Part shown: piece after piece, positions 11,421-22,424 of the stretch
Layout: every line of letters starts with the position of its first letter
Numbering within the stretch: position 1 is the first letter of the stretch
Source: Tetrapyrgos nigripes
Lineage: Eukaryota > Basidiomycota > Agaricomycetes > Agaricales > Campanellaceae
DNA: 64,000 nucleotides
Reading direction: 5' to 3'
NCBI GenBank assembly: GCA_013368315.1
Contig: JAACJM010000311.1
Coordinates: 1-64,000 of the forward strand
Position numbers and translations under genes: made by a program
The notes under the pieces: model-generated
The model's database searches: none
What the model was told of the DNA's origin: nothing
What the model saw: the letters and a program-made list of their open reading frames with translations, nothing else

Positions 11421-12938
11421 CTATACCGCTGGTTCCTACCACTCATTCTTTTACTTGAGTCTTGTATACGTTTCGAGTTTTGCACTGCTTACATACTGTA
11501 CATTACGAGGTCTTTAGCTGAGTTTTAGCCACGGCTTCTAGACCATCATCATCCATTTTACAAAAACGAATCCAGCCTCTTCCTGGTGTCTACTCTCGCT
11601 GAAACTTCGCAGACTCACTCTTCTGCTCTTTTCGAGCCCCTCCGGCAAGTCCTGTAACGAGAAACGAATTCCCTGCTGGTCTACACTGCCGACGACGTCG
11701 AGCATGGACTTTACGCTGCACCTCTCGCGCCACACAGCCACTAACACGTGACTATATCCCAACTTTGGCCTACCCAACTACGTATATAGGTATCCAGCGA
11801 GTGCTGCAGTACCCTTGTCGAGTTGCAGATGGCGTTATCACCGTTGGAGTAGCCTGGGGCTGCTCCAGAGAGGGATGCCTACAGGAACATGGTGGCATAG
11901 ATCTGACTACCAACGACATGAGGAAACCATATGTATACTACGTAGTAACTCTGCTCTAGACTCCGCCTAACCCTAACCCTAAGCCTGAGCCTCAAGGAGG
12001 AGGGACGCCAGTCCCTACTCCACCGTTTACTCTCTGTGTGTCGTTGACAATGGCGAGCTTGATGTGCAACTTGTGACTGTCATGGTCACGCACATATCTT
12101 CCCTCATCGCTCGGCAGTCTAGTTGGTCATCTTCCTTTTAGACCGACTTGCGCAGAGACCTACTTATGATGGTGCCAGTATTCAGTCACACTGGTCCGAA
12201 GGGGTCTGTTCTCGTTCTCAGTCTCTCATAGACTTGAAGGGGTTCAAACTTGTTCTACCATGTCTCGCATCTTCCTCTGGTCGTCTCCCTTCTCAAACGA
12301 CTCGCGTAGAGAACCCCTCCGTCTGATGGTACCGTCAGACCGAGCCGAGAGAATTTTTTCTTGTTCTTAGGTCCTTGATAGACTAGGAAGGTGTTCAAAC
12401 TCGTTCTATCGTGTCTCGTCATGACAAAGAGTATCCCTCACGCTGCCGGGGTTGGGAGTGCTATCGCTCGCCTCTAAGACGTGAACGTGAATGCACTCAG
12501 TCATTGTCCCCATGTGGTTGACGCACTGATGGCACTCTTATGCTTTGACAACATGGCTGTGCAGCTCCCGTGTACTAGCTCCCTTGGCTTCACAATCCTG
12601 TTCTCCTGCTTCCCTTACTCGCCAACTTGTTGATGAGCAAAAGAACGAGGAAGGGCATGTGAAACCCAAGGCTCTACAGCTAAGGCTCAGCCTACTATCT
12701 TGAGGCCCCAAACTGTCCCACTTGGGCCTTGCCCTCCCGATTGTGCCTACTCTGTGCCTTCCTCTACCTGACAGAGGTAGTCGGAATTGCACCCAGGTTG
12801 AATACAGCTCGTTTTGTACCATTGTAGGTCCATGGTTGGTATAGATCTTCGCGGTAGGATTAGACAATGATAGGAATCACGAGTTAACTACTTTGTATGC
12901 CGAATTCGCTTCGCATACTATGTACAACTCTCTCCCAT
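11421..12938. other. Intergenic with telomere-like motif, no gene recognised
   Basis: Holds a short run of cctaaccctaaccctaa at about 11966-11982, the fungal telomere hexamer found internally. Two loosely similar stretches (12180-12310 and 12320-12430) share the words 'ggttcaaactcgttctaccatg' in diverged form. Several short frames exist on both strands without recognisable domains. Confidence 0.4.
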
Positions 12939-13440
12939 CTATATATAGGTTAGCTCCCACAATGGACATCGGTGCTTTTTTCAAAGGTCCGCACACTGCT
13001 CGTCCCCTGCTCATCCGTTCGTCCTAAAAACTGCAGATTCGGATTCCCAGACCTCGAAAGCTGGGCGCGCTCCGGGCTCAGGTCCGGGGGAGCACTTTTT
13101 GGGGTACCTGGTCTGCAGGCCATTATGTCATCTTTTTCAGCGTTGTTTCGCGATTATCTCAACAACCGCTGCCCCGTTTGCCTTAAAACTTGAAGATTCG
13201 GACTCCTGAGGGTTGATACCATATAACTAAGTCCCCAACCCTAACCCCAATCCATGCTCCTCCTGAGAAATCCTTGAAACTTGCTTTCAGCCACACCCCA
13301 AAATCTATGACCACCTATGGGTACCAAGACGACAAGCGCGCCGCTGGAGCGGGGTGCCAAAATGTCCACTATGACCCCCCCTAACATATAAGCCAGCCCA
13401 CAGGTCCATACAATCTGGAATTCTCAAACAACGTCTGTGC
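12939..13440 (+). repeat. Repeat family A, truncated tandem copy (502 bp)
   Basis: Starts ctatatataggttagctccc and runs 502 bp, matching the first 502 bp of the next copy (13441-14476) with a handful of substitutions. It stops abruptly at 'acgtctgtgc', where the next copy begins, so the pair is a head-to-tail partial duplication. The 73-codon frame inside it recurs in every copy but carries no recognisable domain. Confidence 0.8.
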
Positions 13441-14476
13441 CTATATATAGGTTAGCTCACACAATGGACATCGGTGCTTTTTTCAAAGGTCCGCACACTG
13501 CTCGTCCCCTGCTCATCCGTTCGTCCTAAAAACTGCAGATTCGGATTCCCAGACCTCGAAAGCTGTGCGCGCTCCGGGCTCAGGTCCGGGGGAGCACTTT
13601 TTGGGGTACCTGGTCTGCAGGCCATTATGTCATCTTTTTCAGCGTCGTTTCGCGATTATCTCAACAACCGCTGCCCCGTTTGCCTTAAAACTTGAAGATT
13701 CGGACTCCTGGGGGTTGATACCATATAACTAAGTCCCCAACCCTAACCCCAATCCATGCTCCTCCTGAGAAATCCTTGAAACTTGCTTTCACCCACACCC
13801 CAAAATCTATGACCACCTATGGGTACCAAGACGACAAGCGCCCCGCTGGAGCGGGGTGCCAAAATGTCCACTATGACCCCCCCTAACATATAAGCCAGCC
13901 CACAGGTCCATACAATGCGGAATTCTCAAACAACGTCTGTGCCTTCAAGTCGTTGCTGATTTTGCCCCCCCAACCGTCAACCTGGTTTTGTGTCCCATTC
14001 CCAGTGGTGCCCACTCCTGGCAGGGCGTCAGTACATTCCATTTGACAGCAGAAACTTGATTCTGCACCCCATTACAGCACAGACCCTTCCTTTCACCCAT
14101 ACTCGACCAATTCGCTCTTTTCTGTGTCAAAAATGTATCCCTCACGGACTATACCTAGACGACTTACGCGCAGTCTGCATGGGGTGCCAGTATCTTCCAT
14201 TTGATCTACAGAAACAGGAAAACCATCCTGTAGGGCCATGCCTACAAGCCACTTTGACTTGGGCCTTAAAACTCCTCCCAACACGTATTTTCCCACATGC
14301 AGTGAAAGTGGACTTAATGTTATTTCTGCTACAGCCACTCAACCACCCAATAAACATCCTGAATTGACCACCATCTATCCCCCTGCAAAGAGTGGAACAA
14401 CACAAACTAGAGTTTAGTCATCGGTGGAGTAGGGTTTTGGAGGGGAGGCAGCAAGGGCGCAGTCACGTGACCACGC
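13441..14476 (+). repeat. Repeat family A, full copy 1 (1036 bp)
   Basis: Begins ctatatatagg and ends cagtcacgtgaccacgc. It has the same length and nearly the same sequence as 18437-19472. It contains a GC-rich hairpin (cgccccgct..agcggggtg near 13840) and a 'cccaaccctaacccc' telomere-like word. No terminal repeats, no TSD and no protein domain were found, so the transposon class is unknown. Confidence 0.8.
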
Positions 14477-15534
14477 ACCCCGATAAAGAGCTACAAGTAC
14501 ACGTATTTGTGATCAGAGAATTGATAAGGGTTTTCATATGTTGAAAGGACGAATCAGAGAAGGAATCTTGAAATTGTGAGTAAGATAAATGACGAGAAAG
14601 AATTGAAGGAACGCGTAAGTGGGAAGGGAAAACGGGGGCAAGTGCGCACGGACCAAGTGGCACTGCCGCCACGCTACAATATCTCCAACCAACCAATTAT
14701 ACTAGTGCTTCGCACGGTGCGCTTGCCCTCCCCGACTCCCAGAGTTTGTGGGAGCTGACTAGTAAATAGTACTTAGAACCTGTAGCCCAACAATAAAAAT
14801 TTGTAAGAAGTTAAACACTTAAAGACAAGCATTCTATCGTGGCACTCATTGTAACCACTCACGGTCCAGGCCATAACACACATTTTTTACAAAATTTTAT
14901 AAAATCTGAAAGGTTGAACCGTAAAGATGATTTTGTAAAAAGGTCGGATGAACCTAGACGGCTTTATAAAAAGTAGGGCCCTCCACAAAACCAGCAGGTA
15001 GCTCCCACGCCCTCTTAACCCACCAGCATGCCTTTGGTCCATGCTAGTGGACCTGTTCCACGAGCTCCACACTTCCATTGGAATCTATCCCTTCCGTGGC
15101 CCATTTGTTTTAGATTAACACCTAAGTATATCGTCTATCATTCAAATAATAGCAGCGAAAAATATTCGGTGACTGTTAGTACATATAATAAGCCTATCCC
15201 GAGTCTTTCCGAGGCCTAGAAATACCTGTGGACTCAACGCAAGTCGACACAGAGCCCGAGATGACACGTTAAGCGCTGAGGAAACGCGCGGGAAATCTAT
15301 TGTGAAAGTTTCAGACATTTACTCTCTGTGGACATTTCAACTGTCCGAGTTGCTTCTGGGAGTAAATACTATCCCTCAATGGTGTAATATATCCAGTAAG
15401 GAATGAGCAATGAGTAAAGGTGTAGTAGATGGAAATATATTCAAAAACTATCTACTACAAATCAATCACAGTACACTGCAGTTCTCTGATCATACACCTA
15501 ATCAGAATGCTGGTGGCTATCTATTGGGATGAGT
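14477..15534. other. Intergenic, no gene recognised
   Basis: AT-rich in places (tttacaaaattttataaaa near 14890). I see no convincing reading frame, RNA gene or match to other parts of the window. Confidence 0.35.
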
Positions 15535-15942
15535 CCTAGGAGGAAGCTCTGAACAGACCATGTAAACTCCGGTTTGCATGGTTTGTGGAAATATACTTGC
15601 ACATGTACATGCATCTACATGCATGTATCTCCGCTGTGGCCGTTGTATCTGTGTGCATGCATGTACACACATATATCTCTGCCTTGATCGTTCCATGGTT
15701 TACAGTTCGCAAGTGCCGTTCTTCTTCCCTTCCTCGCGGTATTCGAATTCGTTTCATATGGCTCTGATCAACGAATTTGCTTCGTTGCTCAGTTCTTTAA
15801 TTGGTTCACCACCTTCCACCTCTCCTTGGCTTTAACATCGTTCCGCTCCGTTGTTCTCGCTATCCGGCCGTCATCCTCCATTTTCAAGGCCGTAGGATTT
15901 GATTAGAGCCATTCCAAGTCCTCAATCTTTGTCGTTCTTGCT
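15535..15942 (+). repeat. Repeat family B, copy 1 (408 bp)
   Basis: From cctaggaggaagctctgaac to gtcgttcttgct. The same 408 bp recur at 51161-51568 with only a few substitutions noticed. The core is a run of acatgcat/catgtaca words (15595-15680), a potential Z-DNA or hairpin tract. The 85-residue frame it contains is present in both copies but shows no domain. Confidence 0.8.
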
Positions 15943-15983
15943 GTGAAGTGACCCGCGCTGAGGGGTACTGGCTGTTTTAAGGT

Positions 15984-16439
15984 CTATGTATAGGTTGGCT
16001 CCCACAACGGACATCGGTGCTTTTTTCAAAGGTCCGCACACTGCTCGTCCCCTGCTCATCCGTTCGTCATAAAAACTGCAGATTCGGACTCCCAGACCTC
16101 GAAAGCTGTGGGCGCTCCGGGCTCAGGTCCGGGGGAGCACTTTTTGGGGTACCTGGTCTGCAGGCCATTATGTCATCTTTTTCAGCGTTTTTTCACGATT
16201 ATCTCAACAACCGCTGCTCCGTTTCCCTTAAAACTTGAAGATTCGGACTCCTGGGGTTTGATATCATATCACTAAGTCCCCAACCCCAACCCCAATCCAT
16301 GCTCCTCCTGAGAAATCCTTGAAACTTGCTTTCACCCACACCCCGAAATCTATGACCGCCTATGGGTACCAAGATGACAAGCGCCCCGCTGGAGCGGGGC
16401 GCCAAAATGTCCACTATGACCCCCCCTAACATATAAGCC
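15984..16439 (+). repeat. Repeat family A, 456-bp 5' copy
   Basis: Begins ctatgtataggttggctccc and matches the 5' 456 bp of family A, more diverged than the other three copies (for example ttttttcacgatt for ttgtttcgcgatt). It ends at atataagcc, where unrelated sequence and a short hairpin follow. Confidence 0.78.
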
Positions 16440-16450
16440 TCCAGTGATAT

Positions 16451-16473
16451 ACTCAACGCTTTGAGCGTTGAGT
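16451..16473. repeat. Perfect 10-bp-arm hairpin, 3-nt loop
   Basis: Arm actcaacgct is followed by ttg and then by the exact complement agcgttgagt. It lies 12 bp after the end of a dispersed repeat, and a sister hairpin of the same shape lies at 51585-51607. Confidence 0.8.
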
Positions 16474-16739
16474 AATTCTCTACGCACCTTCAGTTACTGG
16501 GACCGGTTACTAAAGAAGCCGGGATTTTTGAGTCCAAAGTAGGAAATCAAAATGCAATGGAGTCTACTTTCCTATTTTGGACTCAAGTTTTCTTTCAACC
16601 TCACTCTAGTCAATACGGCCCCAGACACTACTTATACATGATCAGGTACATAAACACAAATGTAGTTATTATTCTGTAGGTAGAGGGGTATTGAGAACCA
16701 GTTAAATGAGTAGAACATGAATATACACTCTATGCCAAA

Positions 16740-17480
16740 ATCTCAAAATGCGAAAATAGCCAGTATCAGATCCGGAAGTGTTTTGATGGCTTGGAAACCA
16801 TTACCATCGAATTCAGCGGGTTGAGTAACCCTAGAATTGAGTCTGGAATGAATGGATTTGAGTGCGGGTTGAGGAGGAGTGGAGTGAAGAGAGGGGATGG
16901 CAGGGAACGGAATATGAAAGGATTTGGGCAATTCGGGGGCTCTATGTAAACGATTTTATGAGTAGAATATGATTATAAAGAAATCGGAGCGAACGCACCT
17001 CGCGTTCAGAAGTTATAGCCTAGTCATTAATCCCAAAATGCGTGAATTGGCCATATCGCATCCGGACGGCGTGCAGCGGCTTCGAAACCACAACCATCGT
17101 ATTTGGGGGGTTGAATAACCCCCGAATCGAGTCCGGGATGAACATGTTTGGACCAGGGGGCGAGGAGGAGTTGAGTTGTGAAGGGGGAGGAGGACAGGGT
17201 CCGCATATTGAATCCGGACGGCATCCCACAGCTTCGAAAATATTGCCATCGTGTTCGGAGGGTTAAATAACCCTAGAAAACGGTCCGGGATGAAGGGTTT
17301 TGGGTGTGGGGTCGAGGGGAAGTGGAAGGGGTATGGAGGAAAGAGATGGGATGGCGGCTAACAAAATTTGGATAGATTGGGGCAAGTCGGGTGTGCTAGG
17401 GGGTCGCTTTAATAAGTGAAATAAGACTAAAAGGAAATCCAAGTGAACGCACCTCGCGTTCAAAAGTTATAGCCAGTTGA
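16740..17480 (-). repeat. Degenerate ~250-450 bp repeat units, minus orientation
   Basis: Three diverged units share, read on the minus strand, 'actcgattc..gggttattcaacc', then 'tttcgaagcc' and 'gtccggatgcgatatggcc'. The same string of words recurs on the plus strand in three ~450-bp units at 49.74-50.95 kb. The 60-80 residue frames here are by-products of the repeat. Confidence 0.55.
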
Positions 17481-18170
17481 TCCATGCTCAGATGAGCAGA
17501 GATAAATTGAGAAAGGATAGAAGAAATTGGGTGAACACTCTGGACGTTCACACAGTATGTATATTCGGATGAGTACAAAGTACATGAATGATGTGGGCTC
17601 AAATGAGCAGAGACAAAATCGGAAATGATAGTACGAATTGTGTGACCCAGCGTGAACGACAGAGTAGTTCACGCTGTATGCTGATACAGAATATGAGATA
17701 ACATACATGGTGAACCTGAGTCATTCACCATGTATGTCCGAGGATACATACAGCATGAACTCACGCTGTATGCGATGCAGAATATAGTATAACTTAATTA
17801 ACTCTCTTGACACTTTAAGTGTCCAGTACTGTCCTGGACGCTCAGAGCGTCGAGCTAGAACTCCACCTTGAATTTGTCAAGAGAAGTACTCAACACTCAA
17901 AGTGTCAAGAAAGTTGCTTCGAGCATTGAGTAAATTACTTGACAAGTTGACACTCAAAGTATCAAGTAGAGTTGAGTAACTGGGCGTTCACAATTACAGA
18001 GGAGACTGGAAATGATAGTCAAACTTGCATGAACGCCCAGAGCGTTCACATAGTATGCATGCTAGGATGAGTAGAGATCAAAGTAGAAATGCATAACTTG
18101 CCTGGGCGTTTACTTAGTATGCATGTCAGGATGAGTAGAGATCAAAGTAGAAATGCATATATTTACCTTC
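17480..18170. repeat. Cluster of short palindromic and tandem words
   Basis: Repeated blocks such as 'gcatgctaggatgagtagag' (about 18055 and 18115), 'ttcacgctgtatg', and small perfect palindromes: gacgctcagagcgtc at 17837-17851, gacactttaagtgtc near 17810, and gaacgcccagagcgttc at 18031-18047. No gene. Confidence 0.6.
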
Positions 18171-18436
18171 TCACCAAAAAGTACAAACTTTATTAGCAGT
18201 TTCTCTACTTTTCATCCTACTGATATGCTGCAGGCAGAATGGTCCCATCCAGCTGCTGAAAAAAAAAAGGAGTGATCCGGGTCTGGAATTCAGATCGCTT
18301 GCACTTCTCACTGGATATTGTAAGAAGAATGAGTCCCTTAAAAGGGCCTCGTAAAGCAGTCTGAGTCTTTGCCTAGGAACACTCACTTCAATGATGTCGA
18401 GATCCTGATACAAATCTGAACCTCTTACCATAGTCT

Positions 18437-19472
18437 CTATATATAGGTTAGCTCCCACAATGGACATCGGTGCTTTTTTCAAAGGTCCGCACACTGCTCG
18501 TCCCCTGCTCATCCGTTCGTCCTAAAAACTGCAGATTCGGATTCCCAGACCTCGAAAGCTGTGCGCGCTCCGGGCTCAGGTCCGGGGGAGCACTTTTTGG
18601 GGTACCTGGTCTGCAGGCCATTATGTCATCTTTTTCAGCGTTGTTTCGCGATTATCTCAACAACCGCTGCCCCGTTTGCCTTAAAACTTGAAGATTCGGA
18701 CTCCTGGGGGTTGATACCATATAACTAAGTCCCCAACCCTAACCCCAATCCATGCTCCTCCTGAGAAATCCTTGAAACTTGCTTTCACCCACACCCCAAA
18801 ATCTATGACCACCTATGGGTACCAAGACGACAAGCGCGCCGCTGGAGCGGGGTGCCAAAATGTCCACTATGACCCCCCCTAACATATAAGCCAGCCCACA
18901 GGTCCATACAATGCGGAATTCTCAAACAACGTCTGTGCCTTCAAGTCGTTGCTGATTTTGCCCCCCCAACTGTCAACCTGGTTTTGTGTCCCATTCCCAG
19001 TGGTGCCCACTCCTGGCGGGGCGTCAGTACATTCCATTTGACAGCAGAAACTTGATTCTGCGCCCCATTACAGCACAGACCCTTCCTTTCACCCATACTC
19101 GACCAGTTCGCTCTTTTCTGTGTCAAAAATGTATCCCTCACGGACTATACCTAGACGACTTACGCGCAGTCTGCATAGGGTGCCAGTATCTTCCATTTCA
19201 TCTACAGAAACAGGAAAACCATCCTGTAGGGCCATGCCTACGAGCCACTTTGACCTGGGCCTTAAAACTCCTCCCAACGCGTATTTTCCCACATGCAGTG
19301 AAAGTGGACTTAATGTTGTTTCTGCTACAGCCACTCAACCACCCACTAAACATCCTGAATTGACCACCATCTATCCCCCTGCAAAGAGTGGAACAACACA
19401 AACTAGCGTTTAGTCATCGGTGGAGTAGGGTTTCGGAGGGGAGGCAGCAGTGGTGCAGTCACGTGACCACGC
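18437..19472 (+). repeat. Repeat family A, full copy 2 (1036 bp)
   Basis: Same start (ctatatatagg), same end (gtcacgtgaccacgc) and same 1036-bp length as 13441-14476. I counted only scattered substitutions (for example caaccgtcaacc against caactgtcaacc). Equal length without indels points to a recent copy. The two full copies lie 5 kb apart in direct orientation. Confidence 0.82.
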
Positions 19473-20850
19473 GCTGAGGTATTGGTTTGGCTGCAACAGG
19501 TTTATAACATTACATAAGTGGTCTTGACCCCACACTAGGGTTGAGGCAGCTGACGAGCAAAAAAGTTTGGCTTGCTACATGCAAAAATTCTCAACCAAGT
19601 CCATAATTAAATATGTATGGCTACAAGATATTGTCTACAATGTAAATGACCACATCAAGTCAAGAACAAACGCACAGAAAACAGGAACAATATGATGCAA
19701 TAGGTACTAAAGAAAGAACGAGAGGCGGCCGCCAGGAAAGATGTTGAAAACAAGTATGTAGAGTAGAGATACAGGAACAGCGAGCATGATTCATTGTATG
19801 TATCAGATCCTGGAGAGATGTCAGAACCACTAAACCACGTAAAAAATCTGAAGACATTACACCTGAAGCATGTTAAAGCCCCTCTGCAAATGTCGTGGTC
19901 AGAGTGTGATGGAGCCTGAGGAAGCAGTAAGACACCAATATCAGGTAGCGAAGAACCAGCGGACTCACTTTGACAGCGGAGGCGGGACCAAACGCAACCT
20001 AAAAGGTCCTATAATAAATGGACAAAGAAAAATGTAATGTCTAGCGTAGTTCACGGTAGCAATGTTCTTAAAGGGAGAGTAACATAGCAAAAAAGACGAC
20101 TGAGGACGTGTGATGAGTGGTTTGGTACCGAACAAGACAAAAGGACTACACACCTTTTCTTTAAACTCGAACCTTGGCCACTCGCTTTTCATACGCAAGT
20201 ATACTGTGTAAGAACACCATCCCTGCAGAACGTCAGACGAAGCTGGTCAAAGGAAAGCAAAAGCTCACCTCGAAACCCTTCTGATGAACTTTTCAAAACA
20301 CTATGTTGAATGGGATTTAGGAGCTACGATGCGTTAAGCCAGCTGGCGACGATATGATAGCTCCCGCCCCATTACTTAGCTCCGAGGAGCCGCAAGGGCC
20401 AACCCACGAACGCATCTGAATACAGGATTCTGCATATGGGGTGATCAAGTCCCATGCACAGAATCCTGTATCCAGATCCTGCGGGTTGACGTAGGGTAAA
20501 GAAAGAAAAGAGACCAGCGGTCACAATGATGGGTAGAAGGTGAAAGAAGTCCGAGTTCAACATCCAACGTTGACATGTGACGCACCACCCAATTTTATAG
20601 CATGCAAGCTAACCGACTGAATACAGCCGTTGGGATGTATACGTAACCACTCGTGTCGTCCTCTTCCCTATTGATCTTCTCATCCTCGTTCTCCTCTCGT
20701 CTGTCAATTATCAAAGCTCTTAACGACTGAGGTCTACCTGCAGTTTGGTCGAGAACTCGGGAGCAAACACAGATAATAAACACAAAGCTAAGTTCGAGAA
20801 CCATTCCAAGGGCACGCACGATCATGACGAGCGGCTTCATGTGAGGAGTT
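19473..20850 (-). other. Possible eroded or unrecognised minus-strand gene
   Basis: On the minus strand an ATG at 20840 gives a signal-like start (MKPLVMIVRALGMVLELSF) followed by an acidic stretch and a stop within 81 codons. Further down, hydrophobic fragments (LLPIIVTAGLFSFFTL near 20540) and several gtaag/ttag pairs suggest short exons. I could not assemble a convincing protein, and no family is recognised. It may be a gene relic or noncoding. Confidence 0.2.
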
Positions 20851-21489
20851 TACGCATGCTGTAGGAACTAGATCGCTTTCATTCTTTCATATATATATTC
20901 TAATCATGAGAGGCATTCTTTAGCAGCCCCGACTTCATCAGCATATGGTAGCAAGCATGCTCTATATACTTTATCAGCCGCTTCAACAGATACTATAGTA
21001 AGCATACTTAGTATCTGCAATCCGAAACTCTTCCTTTTTGTTCCAGTGAAATAACCCAGGTGAACGAATGAGAACCCGAGCTACCGTCCCTGGAGGCAAC
21101 GGGGACATTCTGTCTGGTGTTTTTTTTTTCACACATTGCCTTAATGGATTGAGTGTCAATGTATCTACCTAATGTATTTCTAGATAGTTAATGGAGTTTT
21201 TGTCTGTCTGTTCAAGTACTAAATATAAGTTTGAGCCCCAATGGGATCATTTAGCCTCCGACTTACACTTAGTGCACCAAGCATTCGCATAGCGTCCAGC
21301 AAGCGTCCAGGACGCTACGGACACCGAGTGACAATCGACTATGCGCTCAGGATGCTATACATAGACTCGGTCTCAACGTGCATCCATCTACATTCCGCCT
21401 TAGTAGTACAATGTGGATGCATCCATGTCCCGACCAAGTCATTCATGCAGTACAACTTGTTCACTGTCGTTAATGCTCACGGCATTGAT
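20851..21489. other. Intergenic, no gene recognised
   Basis: Contains a tatatatata tract (20890) and a t-run (21120). The 128-residue frame from 21241 runs into the next transposon end and has no recognised domain. Confidence 0.35.
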
Positions 21490-22336
21490 GACATCATTAG
21501 GGCTCCGCACCGTCCAGTAATACTGGTATGCCCGTATTTTTTACGGGTCCAGTACTGGTATGGTGTACCCGTCCCCGTATTCGTACAGGTTCATCTGGAA
21601 GCTTGTACGATACGGGACGGGTACTGATACGGCAGTATTACGGGTTAATACGGGTATCACTGCGGGCATAATACCTTCTTCTCACTGCGTAAATTGATAG
21701 TAAATCCTTAGTAAATTGTGAACAGCCAATCAGATTCCAGGAAACCAATTTCCTATCGATTTCCTAAGCTGACTAATCGATTTACTAGGTCAGTAAATCG
21801 TATTATGCCCGCAGTGTATACGGGTCTTTTTGCCAGGAAATGGCCAGGAATCTGATTTGAAATAGACTTATTGGGACTTATTGAGAGGAATTAATGCGAG
21901 AAACAATTTGATGTAGTGCACCGCTCAACGTTAACAGTGCGTTCGAGATGACTTTGAGGCACAAAGCATTTCGGCAACACTTCGGCAGGTCTCTACGCAC
22001 CTTTTTTGGTAAGTACATTTTCCCTTGATGTGATCAAGCATCAATTTTCCCAAGATTTTCCGCCGCAAACTGCTCAGTATTTGACGATATTTAATTTACA
22101 GAGATAGCATATGGCATAAACACAGAGAAAAGCCCTCGCCGATGCATGGCCGACCCGTATACCGTACAAACCCGTACGACGGCCGTAAAAAATACGGTCC
22201 AATACGGGTTTACCCGTCCAGTACCCGTACCCGTATTGGACCCTGCAGCGGCCTTGTACGGTACGGGACCGTATCCGTCGTACGGTACCAGTACAAACCG
22301 TACAGTACTGGTACGGCGCGGAGCCCTAGACATCAT
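21490..22336. mobile_element. Non-autonomous hAT-type element (21498-22328)
   Basis: Seen: inverted termini tagggctccgcaccgt at 21498 and acggcgcggagcccta ending at 22328 (one mismatch in 16), and identical 8-bp duplications gacatcat at 21490-21497 and 22329-22336. Both ends are full of acgggt/acccgt/gtacgg words, typical hAT subterminal repeats. There is no transposase frame in its 831 bp. The termini share their first nine bases with the hATs at 2300 and 29591. Confidence 0.88.
21655..21819. mobile_element. 159-bp MITE (21658-21816) nested in the hAT
   Basis: Seen: perfect 17-bp inverted ends cactgcgggcataatac at 21658 and its complement ending at 21816, flanked by tat on both sides (21655-21657, 21817-21819). 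It interrupts the acgggt-rich arm of the surrounding hAT, so it arrived later. The end word (cac.gcgg) and target (TAT) recall the MITE at 8573. Confidence 0.8.
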
Positions 22337-22424
22337 TGACCTTTCTTTCTACTTAACCACCACAACGCCTTCATTTGTGAGTCTTTCCTCTCCACTGTTC
22401 CCTCTGGGAGGATCCAGCCGTTCA

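Noticed and set aside
12972..13193. 73-codon frame repeated in all family A copies
   Set aside because: It recurs because the repeat recurs. It begins at a TTG/CTG-type start and has no domain; conservation equals that of flanking noncoding repeat sequence.
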